Of a stretch of 37,925 nt of DNA, positions 1 to 9,351 are shown piece after piece; the stretch's first letter is position 1; each line of letters begins with the position of its first letter. The translations under genes were made by a program, and so were the position numbers. The notes under the pieces are model-generated. The model did not search any database. It worked only from the letters and a program-made list of their open reading frames with translations, and had not been told where the DNA came from. This DNA comes from Actinomycetota bacterium (GTDB lineage Bacteria > Actinomycetota > Thermoleophilia > Solirubrobacterales > Solirubrobacteraceae), in NCBI GenBank assembly GCA_005884115.1, contig VAXW01000004.1:354898-392822 (forward strand), written 5' to 3'.

Positions 1-143
1 CGATCGCCACCCTGCTGGAGCGCAAGCGCGCGGTGATCGGCGCCGTCACCGACGGCCGCGAGAAGGACGAGGAGGGCGTCGTCGACGCGCTCGTGCGCGA
101 GCTGCGCGGCACGCCCTACCGACGGCTACGCGCGGTCGCGTGA
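1..143 (+). CDS. C-terminal fragment of a gene cut by the window edge, possibly an SNF2/DEAD-type helicase
   Basis: An open frame enters from the left edge (first full codon at 3) and ends at TGA 141-143, leaving 46 residues. It begins IATLLERKRAVIGAV and is rich in Arg, Glu and Val. The E-R-K-R helix resembles the tail of SNF2-type helicases, where a similar helix follows the last helicase motif, but no catalytic motif lies inside the window. The helicase assignment is therefore inference. Third-position GC bias is strong, which supports real coding. The stop overlaps the GTG of the next small ORF (GTGA), a typical operon junction. Confidence 0.5.
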   Translation, partial: IATLLERKRAVIGAVTDGREKDEEGVVDALVRELRGTPYRRLRAVA

Positions 144-331
144 GCGCGCTCTGCCGTTACGGCTGTCCGAGTACCGTGCGCTTGTCGAAGCGAGATCGGG
201 TCTCGCAGCTGATGGCCGGGGGCATGATCTTGGCCCGCATGCCCCTATGCGAGCTGCTTGATGCGGTCGCGGGCGAGGAACTCCGAGCGCGTGACGCCGC
301 GAACGTGTCGGACTGGCTCGCCTGGAGATAG
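140..331 (+). CDS. Small hypothetical protein overlapping the upstream stop
   Basis: A 63-residue ORF starts with GTG overlapping the upstream stop as GTGA and ends at TAG 329-331. Most codons end in G or C, like the genuine genes here. The product mixes Arg/Lys and Leu (MAGGMILARMPLCELLDA) and has no family motif I recognise. No Shine-Dalgarno site is obvious, so translation would depend on coupling to the upstream gene. It could also be a chance ORF at the end of an operon. Confidence 0.3.
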   Translation: MSALCRYGCPSTVRLSKRDRVSQLMAGGMILARMPLCELLDAVAGEELRARDAANVSDWLAWR

Positions 332-1252
332 AATACAAATAGAATACGACGGAGGCGGGTGGACTAGCGGTAACGGCGCAGAAACCTGCGGTGTGCAGGG
401 CTTTCGCTAATCGGGGAGACTGGATTCGAACCAGCGACCGCCCGGCCCCCAGCCCGACGGTTCGCTTGGCACTGGGGTTGAGATGGCCCGAATTCAGGGG
501 GTTGACCTTCTCCCGGACCGCGTACGTTTCGCTCAGTTTGCTCCCCGCTTTACTCTCGGCCACAGCCACTGGCGGCAGTCCACTGAGCGTGAGCTCGAGG
601 TTGACGGAGTGTCACCAGGGACTGGCCGGCGTAGCACGGGTCGTGTCCCTGGCGAGAGTTCCGACACGCGTCGGTTCGCCAGTGACGGGGCAGCTCTGGG
701 ACGAGGTTTCTTCCACCGCCCCATTGAGCGGCTGTAGTCGCGGCAGAAGCCAGCTCCTGCGAGCGCCAGAGGCAAGCTCGTAGCTTGTTAGCCTGCGGTA
801 GGACGCGCTCTGTCCTTCGAATGCGGACATCGCCTCCTGTCCGGCATCCCAGGTAGGCAGGCCCCCGCGCGGAGATCGAAGTCAACCGGTTGCCCCCGCC
901 CATGGAGCACACGCGAGTACTTACGGCACCCCTCGACACGTACTTCACCTGCATGACGACCGGGATGTGCAAACAATCGGTCTGGTAGCCGGACTGTCGG
1001 ACAAGGCATGTCTGCTTCTGCACAAAGATCCGCGTACGGCTCGCGCTCACCTGTCCCCTTGTGGTGTGATGTCCTGACGTCCCCGGGGGGACGCCGTAGA
1101 ACAGGTCGGGGCGCTTTGGTCTGAAGGGCGCAGCCGGCTGCGCAGGCTCTCAAGATAGACTCACGTCGTAGGCGATCACGATCAGCGGACGCTCCCGACC
1201 TCAAGCGCACGAAGCTATACGGTCAGGCCTCCTTCTCTGCCCCTTCTGAGAG
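332..1252. other. Long non-coding stretch with tRNA-Pro fragment
   Basis: I see no convincing gene in these 920 bases. Open frames on both strands are low in codon bias and give compositionally odd proteins. The only recognisable item is the tRNA-Pro 3' fragment near 411. A + strand frame at about 900-1078 stays open without a good start and matches nothing I know. The region may be decayed mobile-element DNA. Confidence 0.5.
411..451 (-). other. 3' half of a tRNA-Pro gene (attachment-site relic)
   Basis: Read on the minus strand this gives an acceptor end (TCTCCCCGA), a complete T-arm (CTGGTTCGAATCCAG), a variable GGTCGC segment and the 3' side of an anticodon arm with GGG in the loop. Homology stops at the anticodon and there is no 5' half, so this is not a working tRNA. 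Such 3' halves are the usual scars of elements that integrate into tRNA genes. A related fragment lies at 14342, and both are preceded by CGCTAATC. Confidence 0.6.
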
Positions 1253-2788
1253 ATGCGACCGGCAAGCCGAACACCCCGCATCCCCTCTCCCGGTCCGGGC
1301 CCCGATCGCGCGCGGCGCTCGCTCTCATCCGCACGCGCTGCCGCCGAGGAGCACGACCGTCTGTTGACGGCGATGGCGGGCACGATCGCCGAGCGAGGTT
1401 ACGCAAGCACGACCGTCGCGGAGGTGATCACGCGCGCCGGGCTCTCGCGCCATGCCTTCCACCAGCACTTCGCCGACAAGCGGGCGTGCTTCCTGGCCGC
1501 CTACGACGCGATCGTGGCGGACTGGCTCGATTCGATCGCGACAGCCTACGGCAGTGGCGGTGACCCCCTGGCGCGCGCGCAGGCGGGACTGAGGGCCGTC
1601 TTCGAGGCGGCGAGCGCGAATCCCGCTGGCTTACGACTGGTGACGATCGAGATCGCTGGGGCCGGAGCGGCGGGGATCGCCCGCCGCGAGAAGCTGATTG
1701 GAAGCTTCGAAGCGCTCCTGCGCGAAAACCTCGCGCTGGCCCCCCGGCGCCAGAGCACGATTGCAAACCCCGTGCTGCGCGCGCTCGTAGGAGGGCTGAG
1801 CAGGGTCCTCCACACGCACGTGCAGAGCGCCAGGTCGGCGGAGCTACCCGAGCTGATCGGCGACCTTGTGCGGTGGACCACCTCCTACACCGCGCACCCC
1901 GCGATGATCAACCTCCGTGACCCTGAGCCCAACAGCCCAGCCACATTCGAAGGCCTGTGGGGCGGACGGGCTCCGGGAACTCTCTGGCTCGGCCCCCCCG
2001 GAGGCGGCACGCGCGAGGTCGCAAGTGGCCATCGTGGTGTGTCGCGCAGCCTCGCCGTTCACACTCAGCGCGAGCGTATCATCGACGCCGTCACGAACCT
2101 CAGTGCCGAGCGAGGTTATGCCGCGACCGCGCTTGGGGACATCACCAAAGAGGCCGGCGTCTCGCTATCGACCTTCTATCAACAGTTCAGCGGCAAGGAG
2201 GACGCGTTCCTCGTCGCCTACGAGCTCGGCCACGCGAAGGGCCTTGCGATCGTCGAGGGCGCCTTCTTCACCGAGGCCGACTGGCGATACGGCGTGCGCG
2301 CAGGACTGTCTGCGCTGTTCGACTTCCTGGCTTCCGAGCCCTCCTTCGCGCACATGGCGCTCGTGGAGGCCCTTATCGCCACCCGGCGATCAGCCGAACG
2401 CTCAAACCGGGGGGTCAGCGCCTACACACAGATGCTGGTTCCTGGGCTTCAAGAGGCCGAGGATGGATCGCGGCCGCCCCCCGTGACGGTCGAGGCGGTC
2501 ACGGGGGGTGTGTTCGAGCTGTGCTTGAGCTATGCCCTGAGGGGGCGCATCGGCGAGCTGTCCGAGCTCGTGCCCCGGGCTACTTACTTCGCGCTCACGC
2601 CCTTCATCGGTGCCGATGAGGCGGCGCGGATCGCGACGGAGGGGGCGTCACAGCGCTCGCAGGAAGCCCCGGCCGCGCCAGGACGGCACGGGCGCCGTGG
2701 CCAGGGCCAAGCCACGGCGCCCGTTATCGAGCCCCGGCGTACGGCGAGGGGGAGGGTGGACCGCCCGCCGGGGCCCTTCTTGACGTGA
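1253..2788 (+). CDS. Double-TetR transcriptional regulator (two TetR units in one chain)
   Basis: This 511-residue protein carries two complete TetR-type units. The first helix-turn-helix is at residues 36-84 (ERGYASTTVAEVITRAGLS, then HQHFADKRACFLAAY) with its ligand domain to about 215. A linker containing GGRAPGTLW leads to a second helix-turn-helix at about 272-323 (ERGYAATALGDITKEAGVS, YQQFSGKEDAFLVAY) and a second ligand-type domain to about 460. The C-terminal 50 residues are low-complexity Arg/Pro/Gly. Ordinary TetR proteins are about 200 residues and act as dimers, so this chain could act as a built-in heterodimer. The paralogue at 10035 has the same design and linker. The ATG at 1253 has only a weak upstream GAGAG. 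Its targets are unknown; the leftward secreted-protein block next door is a candidate. Confidence 0.85.
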   Translation: MRPASRTPRIPSPGPGPDRARRSLSSARAAAEEHDRLLTAMAGTIAERGYASTTVAEVITRAGLSRHAFHQHFADKRACFLAAYDAIVADWLDSIATAYGSGGDPLARAQAGLRAVFEAASANPAGLRLVTIEIAGAGAAGIARREKLIGSFEALLRENLALAPRRQSTIANPVLRALVGGLSRVLHTHVQSARSAELPELIGDLVRWTTSYTAHPAMINLRDPEPNSPATFEGLWGGRAPGTLWLGPPGGGTREVASGHRGVSRSLAVHTQRERIIDAVTNLSAERGYAATALGDITKEAGVSLSTFYQQFSGKEDAFLVAYELGHAKGLAIVEGAFFTEADWRYGVRAGLSALFDFLASEPSFAHMALVEALIATRRSAERSNRGVSAYTQMLVPGLQEAEDGSRPPPVTVEAVTGGVFELCLSYALRGRIGELSELVPRATYFALTPFIGADEAARIATEGASQRSQEAPAAPGRHGRRGQGQATAPVIEPRRTARGRVDRPPGPFLT

Positions 2789-2813
2789 CCGGGAGGCGGG
2801 GGACAAGGTCACG
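2784..2813. terminator. Possible bidirectional hairpin between convergent genes
   Basis: CGTGACC at 2784-2790 and GGTCACG at 2807-2813 form a perfect 7-bp inverted repeat with a 16-base loop. It spans the end of the double-TetR gene and lies just beyond the end of the leftward gene at 2833. There is no T-run, so its role as a terminator is tentative. Confidence 0.3.
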
Positions 2814-2832
2814 CTCAAGCCCGTAACGGTCG

Positions 2833-5800
2833 CTATCTGCTCTTGCCTTTGCTCTTCTTCCTGGAGTTAGCGCTCTTATGCTTGGGGCAGCCCGAGACCG
2901 CGATCCTGGTCGTCTGTTTGACGACCGCGCCGTTCTGCCCCGTGATGACGGTCGGCATGACCAGCGCCACCCCGACCTGTCGGTGCAGCTTGCGCGCCCT
3001 GTAGACCACACGGCCACCCACGCGCACCCGCACTCGCCGGGTAGTCGTCACAACACGCGAGCAGAGGTTCGCGTTGGAGGCGAGCACCGAGTGCGGCCCC
3101 TGGGGCAGCACCAGGTCAAAGCTCGTGACCGGCGCGTCCGGGACCGACCTGAAGCTGCTGATCGTGACGCCCTTTTTGATGTCGGTCTGCCCGTCGAGGA
3201 TGAGCGTGATCCCTTCGCCCTGCAGCACTATCTCAAGGTCGGGGAATTTCGCGCCGCCGTGTGAGACGAGGTAGGCCGGTCCCGTGAGCGAGCTCCTAAG
3301 CACCGGCGTTACGGCTGTCGCCACGCCGACCACAGACGCGGCTGGGCACGTAGCGGGGTTGGCGTCGAACACCGCAGCCAGGCACGCTTTCTGCAGCGTC
3401 GTCAGCCTCGAGGGCAGCTGCTTGGGCAGTTCGACCTTGACTTTCGCGATGTTCGCTTGGCCCGGCCCGGATGTGACCTTGACGTGCAGGTAGGCGCCGT
3501 TTGCTTTGCTGGTCTTGGCCTGCGTTAGTACCGTGAACGTTGGCTTGAACGGAAGAGTCGCGCAGTTGGCGGCCTGATAGCGCGATGACACGGCCGCGGT
3601 TGCGCCCCGCGTGCTTTTCAGCAAGCCTTCTATCGCCATGGGCTGGCAGTTGGTTGGGTTGAAGATGAAGCCTTCACGGTTGATGGTCACGTTGACCGTC
3701 CTGATCTGCAGCGGGATGCCGTCCAGAGTCTGAGGCAGCGCGTCACTTGTGATCGTCAACGCGGAGGTGCTTCGATCGACGTTGATCGCCGCTCTCACGA
3801 TCACATTCCCGAGGTTGAACGGGCCCGCCAGGGCTGGTACCACGATCGAGAGGCCGAACGGGGCACCCTTGTAGCCATCTGTCAGGTATACGCTTCCACC
3901 CAGGAAGAAGGGGTTGGTGCCCGGTCCCGCGCCGACCGTGGTGGTCCCTATCTGGCTCTGTGGAGGGCACAGTCCTAATTGGGCCTGTGCCTGCGGGCAG
4001 AGCTGGACTTTGGAGAGCATCCCGAGAAGCCCCGGCGGGGTGTGGACGGTGATCCCTTCGAGGTCTTGGTCTTGGTCGGTGCGGGAGAAAGTCACGGTCT
4101 CGGGGCTGAACGCGCTGGCCTGGTTGTTGATGGTTCCTGCCGTGAACGATGGGTAGAACTGCGGGCTCGGGCAGCCGGTCACCTGGAAGGGTTCGCTCGA
4201 TGGTTCGGCGGGAGTTTCGCTGCTGTACGGCGTCAGCTGCGAAGTGACCCGCAGCGGCAGGCCGCAGGTAGAGGGATTCGCGAGCGGCGCCCTTGACCCC
4301 CCGTGGAGTGTCAGGGTCAGGTCTTCGAAGGGAAGCTGTGGATCTTCGTCGAACGTGGTCGTCAGCTGGCCCGTGCTCTGGTCCACTGACACCGATCCCT
4401 CGACCTTGATCCTCACCCCTGAGCCCTCGGCCTGCAACAGGAGCCTGATCATCCTGCCCGCCTGAGCGTCGCTGGGCGTGCATGGAGAACAGTCGGGCTG
4501 GCCGAGGAACACCGTCCCTTCGAGTGGGCTCGCAACCAGCGGCGTGGCGATCTTCACGCTGCCGATCTCGGACGCGTCTGCACACATCGCGGGGGCAGGC
4601 GAGCGTAGCGCGAACTGTTCCTCTGAGCAGGCCCGCAGGCCGTCTGCCGCCGATGGAGAGATGACCGTTCCTGCTGGCAGCGTCACGACGGCGCGTTTGA
4701 GGTCCGGCGTGGCCAGCCCGTTCGGGTCCTCGTTCTGTGGCACGTGGATCCGGACCGTGTAGCCGCTCGGCGCGCCCGCCTGAGTAACTTCGGGTTCAGC
4801 GGCAAGGGAGGGCTGGAATAACAATTTGTCACAGCCCATCGGACTGGGCATTGCTGACCGTTCGGTGCGCCAGTTTGGGTCCCGCAAGTCGGGTGTGCCG
4901 AGGGCTTCAACTGTCCCCTGATTGCGCCAAGAGTCGGCCGCCAGGAAGGTCGCGAGCGACGGCAGACCCGCCGTAAGCGGGTTGCCTTCGCACACCTGGG
5001 AGCTCGTCAGAAACGCGGCCGGCGCGCCGTCGCCCTGTCCACCGAACGACTGAAACCCGACACGGCTGATCGTTGTACTATAGGGCCCCGGACCGTTATG
5101 CTCAGCTGGGACCCCCCACAGCGTAACGGAGGACGATACTACGGGATCTGCCTCGGCGAGCGATGGCGCCGACACGTACACCCTGTATTGCCCATCTGTG
5201 CCGCGTCGGACGCTGGTGTCGAGGCGTACAGGAAAAGCGATAGTCTCGAACGCGAACGCCGCGGGCTCGCCGACGTACGGCCTGATGTTATATATCAATG
5301 ACACCTGCTGTAGTGCCGCGTTACTCGTTCCAGGGCTGAAATTGATCTCCGTGGTAGCAACACCGACTGCTGCGTCTGGAGGGCACGCAAACTTAGCGAC
5401 CCGGTCTGCGTCACACTGAGGCGTTGCAGTGGGATTTCCCACGAGCCCCGGCGGAAGCTCAACGCTGGCGTCCTTCAGCGAGTCAGCCGGAAGGTTCGGC
5501 TCTGACTGATGCAGGGAGAACGATGTGGTTACGTTGGGGTGCGCGCCCGCCTGCCGGTTGGACAGTACGGTCATAAACGCGGCCGGTCCAAACAACACCG
5601 GCGAAAAGTCGAGCGTTATCGGCATGGTCGTTGGTTCGCTCGTCGAAACGGTAACTGCTTCCCCTCCGGAGACCGTCGCCTGATTCATAACACTGGGCGA
5701 TGTCGGACTCGCCGTCGCCGCGACGGTGATTGTTACCGTGAGAGGGTCGCCAGGCGCGACGCCTTCTTCGTAAGTACATGTGAGTGTCGCCAAGGCGCAT

Positions 5801-6210
5801 GATAGCCGCCGCGGTTCGCCTGCTTCATCCTCAGAATAAGGGTCTTCGCCCGCTATTTCTGTCGCGGTGAGTCCTTCAGGAAGGGAGTCGGTAATCGTGA
5901 CCTGCCCACTTGTCGCTGATTCCCCTACATTTGTCGCCGTTATCCTAATCAGATTCCCTTCGCTGCCGGGCACAAACCGTGTGGGACCGGCCACTGAGGT
6001 GATCGCCCACGCCGGCGGTGTGGCAGCAACGGCAGACGGGGCGCCGAGTCCTATCACGAGCAACGTGATGAGAACACTGAGGCGAAGAGCGACTCGACAA
6101 GGTGGGCGGAGCGCTCTGCCACTGCAACGTGCCGGTGCCCAACGCGGACCGGGCGACAACGCGTGGAGGCGAATTCGCCGCCGGAACATCGCTTGAGGCG
6201 ACGTTCTCAT
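2833..6210 (-). CDS. Large secreted protein with a DUF11-like domain and four repeated modules
   Basis: This is a 1125-residue exported protein. The open frame extends further upstream, but ATG at 6210 is the better start because it overlaps the stop of the preceding gene (ATGA, 6207-6210), implying translational coupling. A basic N-terminus leads to a hydrophobic export segment at about 40-63. Residues 66-205 resemble the DUF11 adhesin-type beta domain (ITATNVGESATSGQVTITD). Four diverged modules follow near 244-310, 502-571, 716-779 and 918-984, each running LPxGL, then Cys, then CP, then a V/IG segment, with a G-x-V/A-Y/F-L strand in the later copies. The C-terminus is a short basic tail. 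No catalytic motif is visible, so a cell-surface structural or adhesive role is likely. I know similar proteins only from this actinobacterial lineage. A- and T-ending codons are commoner here than in the metabolic genes. Confidence 0.75.
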   Translation of the reverse strand: MRTSPQAMFRRRIRLHALSPGPRWAPARCSGRALRPPCRVALRLSVLITLLVIGLGAPSAVAATPPAWAITSVAGPTRFVPGSEGNLIRITATNVGESATSGQVTITDSLPEGLTATEIAGEDPYSEDEAGEPRRLSCALATLTCTYEEGVAPGDPLTVTITVAATASPTSPSVMNQATVSGGEAVTVSTSEPTTMPITLDFSPVLFGPAAFMTVLSNRQAGAHPNVTTSFSLHQSEPNLPADSLKDASVELPPGLVGNPTATPQCDADRVAKFACPPDAAVGVATTEINFSPGTSNAALQQVSLIYNIRPYVGEPAAFAFETIAFPVRLDTSVRRGTDGQYRVYVSAPSLAEADPVVSSSVTLWGVPAEHNGPGPYSTTISRVGFQSFGGQGDGAPAAFLTSSQVCEGNPLTAGLPSLATFLAADSWRNQGTVEALGTPDLRDPNWRTERSAMPSPMGCDKLLFQPSLAAEPEVTQAGAPSGYTVRIHVPQNEDPNGLATPDLKRAVVTLPAGTVISPSAADGLRACSEEQFALRSPAPAMCADASEIGSVKIATPLVASPLEGTVFLGQPDCSPCTPSDAQAGRMIRLLLQAEGSGVRIKVEGSVSVDQSTGQLTTTFDEDPQLPFEDLTLTLHGGSRAPLANPSTCGLPLRVTSQLTPYSSETPAEPSSEPFQVTGCPSPQFYPSFTAGTINNQASAFSPETVTFSRTDQDQDLEGITVHTPPGLLGMLSKVQLCPQAQAQLGLCPPQSQIGTTTVGAGPGTNPFFLGGSVYLTDGYKGAPFGLSIVVPALAGPFNLGNVIVRAAINVDRSTSALTITSDALPQTLDGIPLQIRTVNVTINREGFIFNPTNCQPMAIEGLLKSTRGATAAVSSRYQAANCATLPFKPTFTVLTQAKTSKANGAYLHVKVTSGPGQANIAKVKVELPKQLPSRLTTLQKACLAAVFDANPATCPAASVVGVATAVTPVLRSSLTGPAYLVSHGGAKFPDLEIVLQGEGITLILDGQTDIKKGVTISSFRSVPDAPVTSFDLVLPQGPHSVLASNANLCSRVVTTTRRVRVRVGGRVVYRARKLHRQVGVALVMPTVITGQNGAVVKQTTRIAVSGCPKHKSANSRKKSKGKSR

Positions 6211-8531
6211 GATCGACTGCCTCGTTTCGCCGGCTTGCCGTGCTTGGCCCGCGGTCCATACCTTTTCCTCGCACGCGCCCGACACGTGGCTCGCTTCTTC
6301 CTGGGCTTGCGCTTGCACGCCTTCAGCGCCTTCACAAGCTTCTGGTTTCTGGATTCGGTCTTGGGCGGCCGCGCTTGCGATTCCGCGACGGCCGTCAGGT
6401 TGCCAGAGCCAGAGAGCAACGCGCTCGACGGAGTCGCGAAGCTCGGCGGGCTGGTCGCTGGCCCCCGGCAGTCCATTACACACTCCGACGTAAACGATGT
6501 CTGGGGGAAGCCACCGTTTACCCGAGCGTCGTACACGTCATACCCACCGTCGGTGTCGCTCGCCGCCAAGCTCGCCGTCGTGGCGAAGAACACATCGGAG
6601 CCGGACTCACTGTTGTCCAGGAAGAACGACGGCTGCGAACCGGTACCCGAGGAGATCAGACGCGCCCTGCCTTCCTCCCACTCGTACACGTCGCGCACTC
6701 CGTTGGTATCGGTCGCAACCAGCGCTTGCGGAGTATCGAAGAACACTCGCGTGCCGTCCGCGCTCACGCCCCGATTGCCGACGAGATCACCAGCGCCCGT
6801 TTCATGTTCGCCGTCTCTCGGCTGATCGGAGTTCGACATTTTCGCATCGCCGGAAGGGATGACTCCATTCCCCGGACACGACACGCAGCCCAATTCAGCA
6901 GTGCGCGTGTCATACCGGTACACCTGCTGGTAGCCGGCACCATTGTTCGCCGGTTCTGTGCCGGTACTCTCCGTCGCTTCCGGGGTCGGTGCGTTCGTCT
7001 CGAAGACGAGCACGGCGCCATCCTGTGAAATGTTCGCCGGTGCAACAACCAGGTGTCCTTCGGTCGGTTCGGTGAACGGCGGTTCGGGAAGCGCCGCGAT
7101 TTTCGTCACTTGGCCACTCGTCCACAAGTACAGAGAACCTGTCCGTTCTTCCGTATGTTCTTCCGTATATTTGATAAATGCGAACTCTGACCCATCGGGC
7201 CTGGACGCGACGATGGGCTCCGTGACGCCCGGCAGATACCTCAAAGTTTCGGCAGCGACATCGAACTCGTATGTCCACGGCCCAGCGCCACTAGGTTCTT
7301 CACCACTTGTGCTCCTAGCCAACTTATCTGCGCTCTTGAAAAAGACCCCTTCTCCGCTCGACAACGCATATGCGTAATTCGCTTCTTCACAACTCGCAAC
7401 GCACAGTGCGGACGGTTGAGCGGGCGTTATTCCTGTGTCTCCTGGTGTTCGCTGTTCTGGCACCGTGTAGCCCGGGGCCGGCTGGTCGCCTTCAAAGGTG
7501 TTCCTTGACACAAGCACGGTCTTTTCCCCGTTCTCGCGAACGTACAGCTCGACCGGGTCGCTCGGCGGATGGGCCGAGTACGGGTCTGGACTCACAAAAA
7601 GCGCGCGCGAGCCGTCGGCCGAAACCTGGTTGGCAAAGAAGTCGGGCGTGTCGTTATGGAGAAATTCGCCAGTGTTAGCGGGCACCGCGCCGTAGGGGTC
7701 GAGCGATCCGTCGGGCAGTCTGCCCGCCGAAGCGAGTGTCCCGTTGCGCCATTCAAAGAAGCCCCACGAACGGCCACCACCTCCTTCTGCTTCGATTTGT
7801 TCGGCGCGAGCCCCTTCGCCAGCAAGCAGTGTCCCAAAATATGTGAAGTAGATCACGCCCGAGCTTGACGGCGGACCAGCCGCGGCGGCCAGTTCGGCGA
7901 CCACTCCGGGCGCCGGCACTGGGTTTGGAATAGTTGGCATGCTCACCCATGCCGGTTCCACCGTGGTGTCTTCCCCTGTCAGGTAGAGATTTGACGCGAA
8001 GCGGCTATCGCCACCGTAAGCTACGTAAGGTGCCGGCGTGGCGAATGCAAAGCTCGATAGCGCCGGCGAGGGAAAGAAGTTGTTGCCAAAGGGGCCGGAG
8101 GGAGCATCTTCAATAGATTGGGTGCCTGCGGCTCGCGGTAGAGCTCCGCGTGTCCGCCAACCCTGATTAGTCCGCTGCGAAACCGAGTAGGTAGGACCCA
8201 CGCCCGTCGGTCCTGGTCCGAGTGCAGCGGATGTGCCGTAGACGATCCTTTCTCCATCGGCCGTCGCGACCGCATAACGCGCACGTCCGCCTATAGCCCC
8301 AGCCTCGTTACCCCCCTTTTCCGTCGGCGAGACCTGCTCGTACACACGACCGTCCGGAAGGCCTGCCCCTTCCGCGATGGCTGTCGATCGCCCGAGCGCT
8401 TTCGGCACGGTCACCACCACCATACAAACGACTATCCAAAGCGCTCGCACCGATAACGACGGTAGTCTTGCCCAGCGGGAGGTTGGGAGGGCGTGCCTCT
8501 CGCTGCTCTCCTCGACCTCACCAATGGTCAT
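6207..8531 (-). CDS. Secreted beta-propeller-like protein with basic C-terminus
   Basis: ATG at 8531 gives 774 residues and is preceded by GGGAGGTGGAGCGAGAC, a strong ribosome site; a longer GTG start at 8591 lacks one. A single hydrophobic segment at about 29-46 (VRALWIVVCMVVVTV) acts as signal or anchor. The body contains PD40/WD40-like repeats, recognisable as S-x-DG-x-x-VFF and D-x-x-DVYEWEEG (SADGSRALFVSPDPYS, SADGTRVFFDTPQALV). The C-terminus (LVKALKACKRKPRKKR onward) is an intensely basic tail typical of secreted Thermoleophilia proteins and may bind cell wall or nucleic acid. Its stop overlaps the next gene's start, so the two form an operon. No active site is evident. Confidence 0.75.
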   Translation of the reverse strand: MTIGEVEESSERHALPTSRWARLPSLSVRALWIVVCMVVVTVPKALGRSTAIAEGAGLPDGRVYEQVSPTEKGGNEAGAIGGRARYAVATADGERIVYGTSAALGPGPTGVGPTYSVSQRTNQGWRTRGALPRAAGTQSIEDAPSGPFGNNFFPSPALSSFAFATPAPYVAYGGDSRFASNLYLTGEDTTVEPAWVSMPTIPNPVPAPGVVAELAAAAGPPSSSGVIYFTYFGTLLAGEGARAEQIEAEGGGGRSWGFFEWRNGTLASAGRLPDGSLDPYGAVPANTGEFLHNDTPDFFANQVSADGSRALFVSPDPYSAHPPSDPVELYVRENGEKTVLVSRNTFEGDQPAPGYTVPEQRTPGDTGITPAQPSALCVASCEEANYAYALSSGEGVFFKSADKLARSTSGEEPSGAGPWTYEFDVAAETLRYLPGVTEPIVASRPDGSEFAFIKYTEEHTEERTGSLYLWTSGQVTKIAALPEPPFTEPTEGHLVVAPANISQDGAVLVFETNAPTPEATESTGTEPANNGAGYQQVYRYDTRTAELGCVSCPGNGVIPSGDAKMSNSDQPRDGEHETGAGDLVGNRGVSADGTRVFFDTPQALVATDTNGVRDVYEWEEGRARLISSGTGSQPSFFLDNSESGSDVFFATTASLAASDTDGGYDVYDARVNGGFPQTSFTSECVMDCRGPATSPPSFATPSSALLSGSGNLTAVAESQARPPKTESRNQKLVKALKACKRKPRKKRATCRARARKRYGPRAKHGKPAKRGSRS

Positions 8532-8621
8532 GTCTCGCTCCACCTCCCTCCTATCTCCGTCCTCCCACGCCGCAAGATCGACGACTCGCACTCAAGCAGC
8601 GGTCGGTGGCCGGATGCTCCA

Positions 8622-8665
8622 ATCTGTTTGGGGGGCGAGAGCGTGGCTCCGCCCCCCAAACGGAT
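8622..8665. terminator. Very strong 44-nt hairpin between secreted-protein genes
   Basis: The arms ATCTGTTTGGGGGGCG and CGCCCCCCAAACGGAT pair over 16 positions with one T-G wobble. After a single bulged A the stem continues as GAGC/GCTC around a GTG loop. It lies 31 bases past the end of the leftward gene at 8697 and 90 bases before the next start. No T-run follows on either strand, so it may be a processing or stability element rather than a classical terminator. CGGATGCT is repeated directly at 8611-8618 and 8661-8668. Confidence 0.6.
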
Positions 8666-8696
8666 GCTAGTCGTTAGCGTGCAGCGTCCGATGCAC

Positions 8697-9329
8697 CTAG
8701 TTGATTAAAACTCCCGTCACTTCGTTTTTGCCCGTGTATTCACCGTTGGTAAACGTGCCCGCGCCGCCCGGGCAGAACGAGCTATCGGTGTACGTGATGC
8801 CTTTTACTTCGGGTGTGATTTCCGAATTGCCCGCGGCCGGTTTGTTATTTGTAGCAGTGACTTTTTCGAGCGAACTCTGCGCTTTGACCGTCACTTTGCA
8901 GGTAACTGCTGTAATCACGGTTTCGCACGTTTTGCCGGCTTCCGAAATCACGCTCACTTTGCCGTGATGGACTTTATCGCCTGTCTCTGGTTCGTTATCG
9001 ATCGGTTCGAGGAATTCGTATTCGCACCCTTTGTTTTCGACTGTTGCTGAGCCGATCCCGGGTACTTCACATTCCGAGTACGTATATTTGACTTTGGCGG
9101 TCGTTGATTTTTTGGTCGCCGGGACAACTCCTTCGTATTTTGCTTTTTTGCATTCGACTGTGCCCGCGTTGGTTTTGAATTTTTGCGTGGCCAGCTGTTT
9201 CCCGGTGAATGTCGTGCCAGCCGCCCCGGAGTATTCGTATTCGTCAGGCGGCTCAGCAGACGCGACCGCTACTGCGCTAAACGCGAACGCCGCAACGAGG
9301 GCTAGCCCTATCGATCGTCTCCGACTCAT
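8697..9329 (-). CDS. Small secreted protein of unknown function
   Basis: This 210-residue protein starts MSRRRSIGLALVAAFAFS and has a clear Sec signal peptide ending near ASAEP (about residues 1-26). The mature part is rich in Lys, Thr and Glu, has evenly spaced Cys residues (VECKKAK, YSECEVPG, NKGCEYEF, TCETV, VTCKV, SFCPGG) and looks all-beta. I recognise no family with known function. Many codons end in A or T (AAA, GAA, ACT), unlike the neighbouring regulators. AAGGGAG lies 11 bases before the ATG. It reads in the same direction as the two large secreted-protein genes but is separated from them by the strong hairpin. Confidence 0.7.
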   Translation of the reverse strand: MSRRRSIGLALVAAFAFSAVAVASAEPPDEYEYSGAAGTTFTGKQLATQKFKTNAGTVECKKAKYEGVVPATKKSTTAKVKYTYSECEVPGIGSATVENKGCEYEFLEPIDNEPETGDKVHHGKVSVISEAGKTCETVITAVTCKVTVKAQSSLEKVTATNNKPAAGNSEITPEVKGITYTDSSFCPGGAGTFTNGEYTGKNEVTGVLIN

Positions 9330-9351
9330 TAGTTTCTAACTCCCTTACGTT

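Noticed and set aside
391..783. A 130-codon plus-strand ORF across the tRNA-Pro fragment
   Set aside because: It begins by translating the tRNA fragment (GDWIRTSDRPAPS), a known annotation artefact, and the rest has no coding character.
550..1050. A 166-codon minus-strand ORF
   Set aside because: Amino-acid composition and codon use look random, with no family motif.
6211..6483. N-terminal extension of the 1125-residue secreted protein
   Set aside because: It would overlap the preceding gene by over 270 bases; the ATGA overlap and following signal segment support 6210 as the start.
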